A stretch of 64,000 nt of DNA, from assembly GCF_003055625.1 (NCBI RefSeq), contig NZ_CP028811.1, positions 2,666,001 to 2,730,000 of the forward strand, read 5' to 3'. Positions within the stretch are counted from its first letter, which is position 1. Each line of letters begins with the position of its first letter. The stretch comes from Flavobacterium magnum. Lineage in GTDB: Bacteria > Bacteroidota > Bacteroidia > Flavobacteriales > Flavobacteriaceae. The notes under the pieces were generated by a model. That model had not been told where the DNA came from and searched no databases. It saw only the letters and a program-made list of their open reading frames with translations. Below are positions 1-8,571 of this stretch, piece by piece. A program made the position numbers and the translations under genes.

Positions 1-651
1 TGCTATAAGTGTTTCCAATTGAGATAGAAACGCGGTGACATCCTTATCTGCATTCAAACGGATCTGGAGTTTAAATAACTGATATAACAAGGATTCACTT
101 TCAGTAAGTTGCTTGCCAGCTGCCAAAAGGGCATCGTAGGATGTGATAAAATCATAGCCGGGGTTTGTAAATGCATCGCCTGGTTTCCGGGAATCCCACT
201 GGAAAGCGTATTCCCAGATAATCGTCTGATGGTAGAGGCTGTTGTATGACGGGGTTTCCTTTAATTTTGAATTGTATTGCCAGTCTTTTCCACTTTCTGC
301 AACAGCCTCGGCAAGGCTCAGGTAGGACAGGAAATGTCCGTTGGCATCGCTTTCTGTGGCAAGGATTATGTCTTTTTCCGGATGGTTGGAGCGCACGGCA
401 TAATCCATCAGGAATTGTGAGGCTGCCTTCATCGATTCATTGCCTTCGGGAAACCGCTCATAAATAATGGCTGCAGAAGCAAGGTCCGGACGATATCCGA
501 CGCTGTATACCGCTATGTTCTTAAATGCGTTATAGCCGCGATGAATGTCGAATAAGGCAAGGCAATGGCTGGGTCTTACGAAAGAAAAGGCACTATGGCA
601 AATGAAAAAAACAACGAGCGTTTTGATAATCTTCCTGAATCTGGTCATCAT
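1..651 (-). CDS. Secreted protein of unknown function (C-terminus cut by window edge)
   Basis: The frame is open without a stop from the ATG at 651 down to base 1, giving at least 217 residues; the end lies outside the window. It begins MMTRFRKIIKTLVVFFICHS, a basic start followed by a hydrophobic stretch, so a signal peptide is likely. The rest is soluble, rich in Tyr, Ser and Leu, with helical segments (for example residues AAIIYERFPEGNESM). A second ATG follows directly at 648. It starts 22 bases after the acs stop on the same strand, so it is probably cotranscribed with acs. I do not recognise the family. Confidence 0.7.
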   Translation of the reverse strand, partial: MMTRFRKIIKTLVVFFICHSAFSFVRPSHCLALFDIHRGYNAFKNIAVYSVGYRPDLASAAIIYERFPEGNESMKAASQFLMDYAVRSNHPEKDIILATESDANGHFLSYLSLAEAVAESGKDWQYNSKLKETPSYNSLYHQTIIWEYAFQWDSRKPGDAFTNPGYDFITSYDALLAAGKQLTESESLLYQLFKLQIRLNADKDVTAFLSQLETLIA

Positions 652-673
652 TAACAATTTGTGATCCGACATT

Positions 674-2581
674 CTAAATCCTCCCGTCCTTTATCTCTTC
701 TACGATCTCAGGATTCAGCAATGTCGATATGTCCCCGAAATTAGAAAAATCACCTTCCGCAATCTTGCGTAAGATGCGCCGCATGATTTTCCCGCTGCGT
801 GTTTTCGGCAACCCGCTCACGAACTGGATCTTATCCAACTTCGCAATCGGGCCTATCTGATGCGAAATCATCATATTGATTTCATTGGCAAGGTTGGTGC
901 GGTCCCTGCTCTCCCCGGTCTCCTTTAATATAATGTACCCGTACAGTGCATTTCCCTTAATGTCATGCGGAAATCCGACGATTGCGCTTTCCGCCACTGC
1001 GGGATGTTCGTTGATGGCGTCTTCGATAGGCGCTGTGCCCAGGTTATGCCCGGAAACGATAATCACATCATCTACACGGCCGGTGATTCTGTAATATCCT
1101 ACTTCATCGCGTAATGCCCCGTCACCCGTGAAGTATTTGCCGGGAAATGTCGAAAAGTATGTATCCTTATACCGTTGGTGGTCACCCCAGATGGTCCTCG
1201 CAATCGACGGCCACGGAAACTTGATGCACAGGCTGCCCGTAACCTGGTTGCCTTCAATCTCATTGCGTTTTTCGTCCATCAACACCGGCTGTATCCCTGG
1301 CAATGGCAGCGAGGCATACGTAGGTTTGGTAGGCGTGATAAACGCCAATGGCGATATCATGATGCCCCCGGTCTCGGTTTGCCACCAGGTGTCTACCAAC
1401 GGGCAGCGCTTCCCTCCTACGTGGTCGTTATACCAATGCCAGGCTTCCTCATTGATGGGTTCTCCCACGGAGCCGATTACTTTAAGGGACTTCAACGGAA
1501 ATGGCTGTATGTAATCAATATTCTCTTTAGCCAAAGCACGGATGGCGGTAGGCGCGGTGTAAAAATGCGTCACCTTGTGCTTTTCGATCACTTCCCAGAA
1601 TCTGCTGAAATCAGGATAAGACGGCACGCCCTCGAACATCACCGTAGTGGCACCATTGAGCAGCGGACCGTATAAGATATACGAGTGGCCGGTGATCCAG
1701 CCGATATCTGCCGTACACCAGAAAATATCATTTTCTTCGTAATTGAAAACATTCTTGAAAGTGTAAGCGGTATACACCATATAACCGGCTGTAGTATGCA
1801 CCATGCCTTTGGGTTTGCCGGTTGAACCTGAAGTATACAGGATAAATAACGGATCTTCCGCATCCATGATTTCCGCAACATTATTGTCTGACGCCGCATC
1901 AAGTTGTGGCTGGAGCAAAATATCACGGTCCGGGCGCATGTTGATTCGCTCGTGCGTCCGTTTGGCGACCAATACCGTTTGTACCGATGGGCAGCTTTGC
2001 AGCGCCTCGTCAACTATGCTTTTTAAGTCAATCGTCTTATTGCCGCGGTACCCGCCATCTGAGGTAATGACCATTTTGCATTCGGAGTCACTAATCCTCG
2101 TTGCCAGCGCCGCCGCAGAAAATCCGGCAAATACCACCGAATGTATCGCGCCGATCCTTGCACACGCCAGTACGGAAACCGCCAGCTCCGGCATCATCGG
2201 CAGGTAAATGCATACGCGGTCGCCTTTGGTGATGCCCTGCGCCCGCAGCACATTGGCCATTTTACACACGCGCTGGTGCAGCTCATTATAAGAGATGTGC
2301 AACGCAGGCTCGTCAGGATTGTTGGGTTCGAAGATAATTGCGGTCTTTGTACCACGGCGTGCCAAATGCCGGTCGATCGCATTCTTGACGATATTGACCT
2401 TGGCATCCACAAACCATTTTACATCGGCTTCCGCCATATTGAATTCAACCACCTTTTCCCATTGCTGGTACCATGTAAAATTTTCTTCTGCAATCTTGCC
2501 CCAGAATTTCCGTGGCTCGCGGATCGATTTATTGTAATGTTTAAAGTATTGCTCTAAACTTTCAATCTTGTAGTAACTCAT
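674..2581 (-). CDS. acs: Acetyl-CoA synthetase (AMP-forming)
   Basis: Activates acetate to acetyl-CoA through acetyl-AMP in the cytoplasm. The 635 residues match the usual Acs length. The P-loop-like adenylation motif YTSGSTGKPKG lies near residues 249-259, the A8 hinge region VSGHNLGTAPIEDAI follows, and the C-terminal KTRSGKIMRR holds the catalytic Lys at about 598, the residue acetylated in other Acs enzymes. The WWQTETGG substrate-pocket motif is present. The start at 2581 gives a normal Acs N-terminus (MSYYKIESLEQYFKHYNKS). A TAnnTTTG box lies just upstream on the minus strand. No acetylase or deacetylase gene is adjacent. Confidence 0.96.
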   Translation of the reverse strand: MSYYKIESLEQYFKHYNKSIREPRKFWGKIAEENFTWYQQWEKVVEFNMAEADVKWFVDAKVNIVKNAIDRHLARRGTKTAIIFEPNNPDEPALHISYNELHQRVCKMANVLRAQGITKGDRVCIYLPMMPELAVSVLACARIGAIHSVVFAGFSAAALATRISDSECKMVITSDGGYRGNKTIDLKSIVDEALQSCPSVQTVLVAKRTHERINMRPDRDILLQPQLDAASDNNVAEIMDAEDPLFILYTSGSTGKPKGMVHTTAGYMVYTAYTFKNVFNYEENDIFWCTADIGWITGHSYILYGPLLNGATTVMFEGVPSYPDFSRFWEVIEKHKVTHFYTAPTAIRALAKENIDYIQPFPLKSLKVIGSVGEPINEEAWHWYNDHVGGKRCPLVDTWWQTETGGIMISPLAFITPTKPTYASLPLPGIQPVLMDEKRNEIEGNQVTGSLCIKFPWPSIARTIWGDHQRYKDTYFSTFPGKYFTGDGALRDEVGYYRITGRVDDVIIVSGHNLGTAPIEDAINEHPAVAESAIVGFPHDIKGNALYGYIILKETGESRDRTNLANEINMMISHQIGPIAKLDKIQFVSGLPKTRSGKIMRRILRKIAEGDFSNFGDISTLLNPEIVEEIKDGRI

Positions 2582-2601
2582 CGCTTCGGTTTTGGTAAAA
2601 A

Positions 2602-2609
2602 CAAAAGTA
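2602..2609 (-). promoter_or_regulatory. Candidate -7 box of acs
   Basis: The minus strand reads TACTTTTG, a full match to the Bacteroidetes -7 consensus TAnnTTTG, 20 bases before the acs ATG. I see no clear TTG -33 element at the expected spacing. Confidence 0.45.
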
Positions 2610-2815
2610 GGTATTCATCGGTAATCTGACCGCATTATTTTACCAAATGTATCGTGATGCAGGCCCGCCCGGTTCCAGACCATCAATCGGCAAACAGCTC
2701 CTGTCCGGTATCATGGTTTGCAAAGATGGTACGCTTTGTTTTTTTCCGTACCGGCTGGATTGGAGTTAAACTTCGGATACAGATCTGAAGAATCGCGCGC
2801 GCCAATAGCAAAAAA

Positions 2816-2837
2816 AAATACCCCCTAATGGGTATTT
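2816..2837. promoter_or_regulatory. Inverted repeat upstream of the YkuD-like gene
   Basis: AAATACCC, a six-base spacer CCTAAT, then GGGTATTT form a perfect 8-bp inverted repeat. An A-run precedes it, so on the minus strand it would look like a hairpin with a T-run, but no minus-strand gene ends here. It sits about 20 bases before the -7 box at 2858, so an operator is as likely as a stray terminator. Confidence 0.35.
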
Positions 2838-2857
2838 TACATCTGCTTAAGTAATTG

Positions 2858-2865
2858 TAAGTTTG
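2858..2865 (+). promoter_or_regulatory. Candidate -7 box of the YkuD-like gene
   Basis: TAAGTTTG matches TAnnTTTG and lies 28 bases before the ATG at 2894. A TTG at -33 is not evident. Confidence 0.5.
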
Positions 2866-2893
2866 GAAGTTACTAACCAATAACTGATAAGTC

Positions 2894-3490
2894 ATGAGCT
2901 ATACAAGAGAACAGGTTGAAGCCGCATTGAAATCCAAAAAGTACGTCTGGTTTGAAGGTCCGAAGGACTATGATGTAAACATTGTCGGGATTCGGAATAC
3001 TGCGCCGGGCAAAAGTGTCACGAACGTTTTCGATGATTTCCTGACCGTTTCCTACAAGGTTGCCGGGGCATGGCAGTTTAAGGTCTGGCCCATCACGACC
3101 GACCCGGGTACTAAAGCCGTCAGGCAATTTACAAACCCGAACGGTGTCGCGAGGCTCATTCCAAACCAGTACCGTGGATCCCACAGCATCGGGCTGCATC
3201 AAAACAAATATGAGGCGCTCAAACAACAGAAAAACGTGAAAGTCTGGCGCGACAAAAATAAGGATATGAGTTTCGATGAGACGACCATACAGGAAGGCGT
3301 TTTCGGGATCAATATCCACAGGAGCAACCCGACAACCGAATCCCAGTACGTGGAAAACTGGAGTGAAGGCTGCCAGGTATTCAAGAGGGTGAAGGATTTT
3401 AACGAGTTCATGTCGATTTGCAACAAGGCCAGGGCGATCCACGGCAACTCATTTACCTACACATTAATCGAGTCAAAAGATATTCCTTAG
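2894..3490 (+). CDS. Conserved hypothetical protein with L,D-transpeptidase-like catalytic signature
   Basis: 198 residues, no signal peptide or membrane segment. The middle and C-terminal part carries FGINIHRSNPTTES and then WSEGCQVFKRVKDFNEF: a conserved His followed about 20 residues later by S-x-G-C resembles the catalytic H...S-x-GC pattern of YkuD/ErfK L,D-transpeptidases, and the residues before it (NPNGVARLIPNQYRGSH) fit a beta-rich fold. Known enzymes of this type crosslink peptidoglycan outside the inner membrane, so a cytosolic form would be odd; related proteins also occur in phages. The gene is monocistronic with its own -7 box and a terminator at 3511-3557. Function is an inference from the signature only. 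Confidence 0.5.
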   Translation: MSYTREQVEAALKSKKYVWFEGPKDYDVNIVGIRNTAPGKSVTNVFDDFLTVSYKVAGAWQFKVWPITTDPGTKAVRQFTNPNGVARLIPNQYRGSHSIGLHQNKYEALKQQKNVKVWRDKNKDMSFDETTIQEGVFGINIHRSNPTTESQYVENWSEGCQVFKRVKDFNEFMSICNKARAIHGNSFTYTLIESKDIP

Positions 3491-3510
3491 GCAGGGTAAT
3501 GTATCGGAGG

Positions 3511-3557
3511 ATTAGCGAATGCAGATTAGTCCATTATCTGGTCCGCTAATTTTTTTA
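3511..3557 (+). terminator. Terminator after the YkuD-like gene
   Basis: ATTAGCG pairs with CGCTAAT, with an inner stem CAGAT/ATCTG and a nine-base loop, followed by a run of T (ATTTTTTT). It lies 21 bases after the stop and separates this gene from the catabolic cluster. Confidence 0.65.
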
Positions 3558-3584
3558 TCCGCTGATTATTTCCTTTTTTTCATT

Positions 3585-3592
3585 TAAGTTTG
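3585..3592 (+). promoter_or_regulatory. Candidate -7 box driving the aromatic catabolic cluster
   Basis: TAAGTTTG matches TAnnTTTG exactly. The first ATG of the cluster is at 3611, so the leader would be only about a dozen bases. It is the only clear promoter I see ahead of the eight-gene run, which suggests one transcript. Confidence 0.5.
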
Positions 3593-3610
3593 TAAAAAAC
3601 AAACCAACTG

Positions 3611-4216
3611 ATGCAATTTGATCCTGCCCTGAACGACCGGCGATCGGTCTACAAACTGCTTACCGGTGCCGTCATTCCGCGTCCCATCGGGTGGATTTCG
3701 ACCCTGAGCGAAGACAACATCCCAAACCTCGCACCATTCTCGTTTTTTAATGTCGTCGGCGACGATCCGCCACATGTGATGTTCTCAGCGGCGCGCTCCA
3801 GCGGGGCCAACAAGGACACCTTGAATAATGTGCTGGCGACCAAACAGTTTGTTGTCAACATGGTCACGGAAGACATCGTTGATCAAATGAACAAAACCTC
3901 GGAAACCGTAGCGGCCGATGTCAATGAATTTGAACTCGCCGGCCTCACTGCCCTGGAATCAATCAAAGTAAAGCCATTCCGCGTTGGCGAGAGCCCGATT
4001 ACAATGGAATGTGAACTGGTGCACCATTATGAACTCGAAAACCATCAGTATGGGGGTGCCGTGGTCGTGATCGGAAAGATCGTGATGTTCCACATTGATG
4101 ACGAGGTGCTGCTAGAAGGTTTTGGCATTGACATGGATCGGTACAAACCGATTTCAAGATTGGCCGGTGCCAACTATTCCAGGATGGGCGAAATCTTTAC
4201 AGTCAAACGAGCATAA
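3611..4216 (+). CDS. Flavin reductase-like FMN-binding split-barrel protein
   Basis: 201 residues of the flavin reductase-like family (DIM6/NTAB type): the N-terminal LLTGAVIPRPIGWISTLS and APFSFFNVVGDDPPHVMFS segments are the typical FMN-binding split-barrel signature, with no membrane segment. Members bind FMN and either supply reduced flavin to a partner oxygenase or act as small oxidoreductases. It is the first gene of the aromatic cluster and ends one base before the ATG of the FAD hydroxylase fusion, so the two are translationally linked; a helper role for the hydroxylase step, or a separate ring-modifying step, is inferred. Substrate unknown. Confidence 0.75.
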   Translation: MQFDPALNDRRSVYKLLTGAVIPRPIGWISTLSEDNIPNLAPFSFFNVVGDDPPHVMFSAARSSGANKDTLNNVLATKQFVVNMVTEDIVDQMNKTSETVAADVNEFELAGLTALESIKVKPFRVGESPITMECELVHHYELENHQYGGAVVVIGKIVMFHIDDEVLLEGFGIDMDRYKPISRLAGANYSRMGEIFTVKRA

Positions 4217-4217
4217 T

Positions 4218-6512
4218 ATGAAGATAGCAGTTATTGGCGGTGGCCCCGGTGGCTTGTATTTTTCAATCCTGACCAAAAAGGCGATGCCGCAGGTACAGAT
4301 TGATGTATATGAAAGAAATAAATCCGATGACAGTTTTGGATTCGGTGTTGTTTTTTCTGATGAAACACTCAGTGAATTCCTGACTCGGGATCCTAAATCC
4401 TATGAGTTGATACGAAGCAAGTTCGCATACTGGGACGACCTTGACGTGGCCCGTGACGGCGAGGTCGTACGCATAACGGGCAACGGCTTCTGCGGCTGCT
4501 CACGCAAGACCCTGCTGCAATTATTACAGCAACGATGCATCGAAGAAGGCGTCAACCTTCATTTTGAAGCCAATGTTGATGACCTTTCCATTTTCGCGGA
4601 CGCAGACTATATCGTGGCGTCTGATGGGATCAACAGCCAGCTCCGCGACACGCAGGCTGCCGCTTTCGGTACGCATATCGAGATGAAGCGCAACAAATTC
4701 GTATGGTTGGGCTCTACGCGGCCACTCGACGCTTTTACCTATTTCTTCCGAACGACGCCGTTCGGCACCTTCGTTGCCCATACCTACCAATACGAACAGG
4801 GCATGAGTACCTGGATTTTCGAATGTACGCCTGAAACATGGACCCATGCCGGGTTCGACACCTTTGACGAAGTCGGTACCATCGACAAACTGTCTGAAAT
4901 ATTCCGCGAAGAATTGCAAGGCCACGGACTCATATCAAACAAATCATTCTGGAGGCAATTCCCGGCAGTGACGAACAAATATTGGTCACACGGAAACATC
5001 GTGTTGCTCGGCGATGCGAAAGCCACTGCGCATTACTCAATCGGTTCAGGAACAAAACTGGCGATGGAATGCGCTATCGCCCTATCAGACGCCATCGTAG
5101 AGTTTGGCACTGACAAGGAAAAGGCGTTCGCCAAATACGAGCAACTGCGTCGGAACCGCGTTGAAACCATACAGCACGCTGCGAATGTTTCGCTTGACTG
5201 GTTCGAAAACATGGACCGACACGTCAGGCATGATTTTATGCAGTTTGCATTCGGTGTAATGACAAGGGCAAAGAAAGTGACCTTTGAAAACCTGGCCTTA
5301 CGCGACAGCGCGTTTACCGAAAAGGTACTCCGGGGCTTCCATCAGAATAAGGAAAATAAAAACACCCCGCCTGCTTTCACCCCTTTCACGCTGCGCAGCA
5401 TCGAACTGCCTAACCGCATCGTCATGTCGCCGATGGGGCAATACAGCGCCAAAGACGGTTTGGTCTCTGACTGGCACCTGGTTCATTATGGTGCGCGCGC
5501 TTTGGGCGGCGTTGGCTTGATTCTAACCGAAATGACCGCCGTCTCACCAACCGGACGTATTACTCCCGGTTGCGCCGGTATATGGTCTGAGGAACAGGGT
5601 TTTGCATGGAAGAAAATCACTGATTTTGTACATGAACACAGTGGTGCAAAAATAGGAATGCAGATTGGTCATTCCGGAAGAAAAGGCAGTGTGAATGTCC
5701 CTGCTGTCGGCAACAATATTCCGCTCGAAAATGGCTGGGAACTGATTTCAGCCTCGCCAATAGCGTTTGCAGAACATATGCCTGTACCAAAAGAAATTGA
5801 TGCGTCAGATATGGAGATCGTGATTTCAGAATTTACACGGGCTGCCATTAATGCTGATAAAGCCGGTTTTGATATGATTGAATTACAGGCACACCATGGA
5901 TTTCTGCTTGCTTCTTTCCTTTCTCCGTTAACTAATAAACGACAAGACCACTTCGGCGGAAGCCTTGAAAACCGACTGCGTTTTCCGTTACAGGTTTTTG
6001 ATTCGATGCGAAAAGCGTTCAATGCCGATAAACCGATTTCCGTACGCATTTCTGCGTCGGATTGGGCAGAAAACGGCATTACCATGGAAGAAATTATCTC
6101 AATCAGCATGGCATTTAAAGCCGCCGGCGCTGATATTATCAATGTGTCTACAGGAAATACGGTAAGTCATCAGAAACCGCAACCGGGCCGCATGTGGCAG
6201 ACGCCTTTTTCGGATAGCGTCAGGAATACTGTGAATATTCCTACGATTACAACCGGCTTTATCCAGGATATCGACCAGATCAATACCATATTGCTGAATG
6301 GCCGTGCCGACCTCGTGGCGCTCGGCAGGCCGTTGCTGCTCGACCCCAATTTTGTACGCCATGCACAGGCGTATGAAAATTTCCGCCCTGATGACATACC
6401 GCAACCGTATTTTGCCGGTACGACGCATTTATATCCGCTGCATGCCGCAGCACGCAGGGAGAAGGAACAGATGAAAAAGGCCCTTAAACCTGAAACACAT
6501 AAGAAGAATTGA
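4218..6512 (+). CDS. Fused aryl-CoA 5-hydroxylase / old yellow enzyme (salicylyl-CoA or 2-aminobenzoyl-CoA monooxygenase type)
   Basis: 764 residues from the ATG at 4218; an in-frame extension back to 4122 lies inside the previous gene and is not the start. Residues 1-380 are an FAD monooxygenase: MKIAVIGGGPGGLYFS is the Rossmann FAD motif, YERN the ribose-binding end, and NIVLLGDAKATAHYS the second FAD motif. Residues 390-740 are an NADH:flavin oxidoreductase (TIM barrel), with QAHHGFLLASFLSPLTNKR and FGGSLENRLRF typical of that family. This two-domain build is known from 2-aminobenzoyl-CoA monooxygenase/reductase and from enzymes named bifunctional salicylyl-CoA 5-hydroxylase/oxidoreductase. 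In MSPMGQYS the position that is Cys in YqjM-type enzymes is Gly407. The product here is probably a 5-hydroxylated aryl-CoA. Confidence 0.85.
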   Translation: MKIAVIGGGPGGLYFSILTKKAMPQVQIDVYERNKSDDSFGFGVVFSDETLSEFLTRDPKSYELIRSKFAYWDDLDVARDGEVVRITGNGFCGCSRKTLLQLLQQRCIEEGVNLHFEANVDDLSIFADADYIVASDGINSQLRDTQAAAFGTHIEMKRNKFVWLGSTRPLDAFTYFFRTTPFGTFVAHTYQYEQGMSTWIFECTPETWTHAGFDTFDEVGTIDKLSEIFREELQGHGLISNKSFWRQFPAVTNKYWSHGNIVLLGDAKATAHYSIGSGTKLAMECAIALSDAIVEFGTDKEKAFAKYEQLRRNRVETIQHAANVSLDWFENMDRHVRHDFMQFAFGVMTRAKKVTFENLALRDSAFTEKVLRGFHQNKENKNTPPAFTPFTLRSIELPNRIVMSPMGQYSAKDGLVSDWHLVHYGARALGGVGLILTEMTAVSPTGRITPGCAGIWSEEQGFAWKKITDFVHEHSGAKIGMQIGHSGRKGSVNVPAVGNNIPLENGWELISASPIAFAEHMPVPKEIDASDMEIVISEFTRAAINADKAGFDMIELQAHHGFLLASFLSPLTNKRQDHFGGSLENRLRFPLQVFDSMRKAFNADKPISVRISASDWAENGITMEEIISISMAFKAAGADIINVSTGNTVSHQKPQPGRMWQTPFSDSVRNTVNIPTITTGFIQDIDQINTILLNGRADLVALGRPLLLDPNFVRHAQAYENFRPDDIPQPYFAGTTHLYPLHAAARREKEQMKKALKPETHKKN

Positions 6513-6537
6513 CATTGATATTTACAATTGACAATTG

Positions 6538-8142
6538 ATGAAACATTACGAAGACAATTTTGCGCATTCCCATTTGCCTTGTGAAACATTGAGGCCCGAT
6601 ATCATTTTGGACCATCCTGATTTCCGGTTTGAAGGCAGCCTGAACTGTGTCTGTAAACTCCTTGACGATCACATTTCAAACGGCCATGGCGACGCCGTCG
6701 CAATACGCACCTTTGACACCTTGTGGACTTACCGTGACTTGTACGAAAAGTCCAATCAGATTGCGCATGTCCTCACCGATGATCTCGGTTTTGTTTCCGG
6801 TAACCGCGTGCTGATCCGTTCGGCTAACAACCCAATGTTCGTTGCCATATGGTTCGCCGTACTGAAAGCGGGCGGGATCGTAGTGGCAACCATGCCGCTG
6901 CTGCGCGAGAAAGAACTGACAGTAATGATCGACAGTGCCGAAATTTCGCATGCATTTTGTGATTACCGGCTCGAGGAAGAGCTCGCAGTCGTAAAGTCGG
7001 ATTTCCTCAAACAGGTCATCACCTTCGACGGCACGGAGACCAAATGGTCAAAGCTGGAAACGCTGATGCACAACAAACCCAGGACGTTCCAGAATTATCA
7101 TACCATGGCCGATTCGCTCGCGCTGATCGGGTTTACCTCCGGAACGACAGGAAAACCGAAAATGACTTCTCATTTCCATCGCGATATTTTGCTGATTTGT
7201 GAAGCATTTCCGAAATATTCGTTGCAGCCTACGCCCGACGACATCTTTACCGGAAGTCCGCCATTGGGATTCACTTTCGGCTTGGGCGGCCTGGTATTGT
7301 TCCCGTTTTATTTCGGCGCCTCCACATTCCTGATTGAAAAGCCGACCCCCGAATTGCTGCTCCGTGCCATTTCGGAATACAAAATCACCATTTGCTTTAC
7401 AGCGCCCACCGCCTGGCGGATTATCACCACACTGGTTGGAGATTATGATATTTCTTCCTTAAGGAAATGCGTTTCCGCCGGAGAGACTTTGCCTTTAAAA
7501 GTCTGGGAGGACTGGTATGAGGCCACCGGATTGAAAATTATCGACGGCATCGGATCCACAGAAATACTGCATATATTTATTTCCTCAAATGAGGACAATA
7601 TGAGAAAAGGCGCAACAGGACTTCCCATTCGCGGTTATGAGGCGCGGATCGTCGACATGGACGGAAACGAAGTGCCGGCAAACGAACCGGGGAGACTTGC
7701 GGTGCGCGGCATCACAGGCTGCAAATACCTCAATTCACCCGAAAAACAGCAGGAATACGTTCAGAATAAATGGAATATTACCGGTGATATTTTCCGGAGG
7801 GACGAGGATGGCTACTTTTGGTTTGTGGCACGCGGAGACGACATGATTATCTCTTCAGGCTATAACATCGCTGCCATTGAGGTCGAGAACGTCCTTCTGG
7901 GACACGACGATATCGCAGAATGTGCCGTTGTGGGTTTGCCAAACGAAGAACGCGGCATGCTTGTCTGTGCTTACATTGTCCTTAAAAATCAGGAACACGC
8001 CAGCGAAAGTAAGGCGTCGGAAATCCAGGAGTGGTTCAAGAAAACCGCTGCGCCCTATAAATATCCGAGACAAATCCATTTCGTAAACGCTTTACCCAAA
8101 ACGGAAACAGGCAAAATACAACGATTCAAACTCAAGTCATAA
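6538..8142 (+). CDS. Aryl-CoA ligase (2-aminobenzoate/benzoate-CoA ligase family)
   Basis: 534 residues; I chose the ATG at 6538 over the in-frame TTG at 6535. It forms aryl-AMP and then aryl-CoA. Visible are the adenylation motif FTSGTTGKPKM (about residues 199-209), GDIFRRDEDGYFWFVARGDD with the hinge Asp, SSGYNIAAIEVENVL, and the C-terminal PKTETGKIQRF with catalytic Lys near 526. The overall layout fits the benzoate-CoA ligase branch, including the SHFHRD segment after the P-loop seen in 2-aminobenzoate-CoA ligases. It follows the hydroxylase gene by 25 bases and its stop overlaps the thioesterase ATG by one base. The substrate is inferred from context: anthranilate, salicylate or a related acid. 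Confidence 0.85.
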   Translation: MKHYEDNFAHSHLPCETLRPDIILDHPDFRFEGSLNCVCKLLDDHISNGHGDAVAIRTFDTLWTYRDLYEKSNQIAHVLTDDLGFVSGNRVLIRSANNPMFVAIWFAVLKAGGIVVATMPLLREKELTVMIDSAEISHAFCDYRLEEELAVVKSDFLKQVITFDGTETKWSKLETLMHNKPRTFQNYHTMADSLALIGFTSGTTGKPKMTSHFHRDILLICEAFPKYSLQPTPDDIFTGSPPLGFTFGLGGLVLFPFYFGASTFLIEKPTPELLLRAISEYKITICFTAPTAWRIITTLVGDYDISSLRKCVSAGETLPLKVWEDWYEATGLKIIDGIGSTEILHIFISSNEDNMRKGATGLPIRGYEARIVDMDGNEVPANEPGRLAVRGITGCKYLNSPEKQQEYVQNKWNITGDIFRRDEDGYFWFVARGDDMIISSGYNIAAIEVENVLLGHDDIAECAVVGLPNEERGMLVCAYIVLKNQEHASESKASEIQEWFKKTAAPYKYPRQIHFVNALPKTETGKIQRFKLKS

Positions 8143-8567
8143 TGGCACAAATTTTCAAAAAGGACGAAACCATACGCTTCAGGCATGTCGATTTTGCCGG
8201 CATAGTCTTCTACCCCAGATTCCTCGAAATGCTCAATGATCTCGTCGAGGATTGGTTTGAGGAAGCGCTTGACCGGCCGTTTTCAGCAATGCATGAGCAT
8301 GGTAAAGGCATTCCTACGGTGGATTTAAAGGTGCAGTTTAAGCAACCTGCACGAATCGGTGACGTTTTGTCCAAATCACTTTGGGTCATCAATCTGGGCG
8401 GTGCTTCGGTACATTGCGGATTTACATTCACCGATCAGGATGGCAAAACCTGCCTCGAAGGCGAAGTGACGCTCGTCAACGTCGGGCTGCACAAAGGTAC
8501 CAATCAGATCAAAGCCGAACCTTTTTCCGATGAGACCAAAAACAGAATCCTTTCATTTATCATCTAA
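8142..8567 (+). CDS. Acyl-CoA thioesterase, 4-hydroxybenzoyl-CoA thioesterase (hot-dog) family
   Basis: 141 residues with the hot-dog signature RHVDFAGIVFYPRFLEMLND, where the Asp after HV is the usual catalytic acid of the YbgC/FcbC branch; length fits the family. It should cleave the hydroxylated aryl-CoA to the free ring acid and CoA. The ATG overlaps the stop of the ligase gene (TAATG), which indicates coupled translation, and the nitrilase gene starts four bases after its stop. Placing a thioesterase between an aryl-CoA hydroxylase and a gentisate dioxygenase-like enzyme fits release of gentisate or 5-hydroxyanthranilate. Confidence 0.85.
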   Translation: MAQIFKKDETIRFRHVDFAGIVFYPRFLEMLNDLVEDWFEEALDRPFSAMHEHGKGIPTVDLKVQFKQPARIGDVLSKSLWVINLGGASVHCGFTFTDQDGKTCLEGEVTLVNVGLHKGTNQIKAEPFSDETKNRILSFII

Positions 8568-8571
8568 CATC

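Larger units (their letters stand above)
2582..2893. other. Intergenic region between divergent acs and the YkuD-like gene
   Basis: A stretch of 312 bases without a gene. It holds a candidate minus-strand -7 box for acs at 2602-2609, a candidate plus-strand -7 box at 2858-2865 for the gene at 2894, and a perfect short inverted repeat at 2816-2837. The middle (about 2660-2800) has some weak inverted structure but no open frame and no clear match to the repeats found elsewhere in the window. Confidence 0.6.

Noticed and set aside
2660..2800. Possible degenerate copy of the dispersed repeats (CAGCTCCTG, GTACGC, TTTGTTTTTTT)
   Set aside because: Single blocks look alike, but their order does not match either subtype, so I did not count it as a copy.
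2873..3442. 189-codon minus-strand frame opposite the YkuD-like gene
   Set aside because: The plus-strand gene has promoter and terminator; the antisense frame has no credible start context.
4122..4217. N-terminal extension of the hydroxylase fusion
   Set aside because: It overlaps the upstream flavin reductase-like gene and precedes the FAD motif that normally starts the protein at the ATG at 4218.
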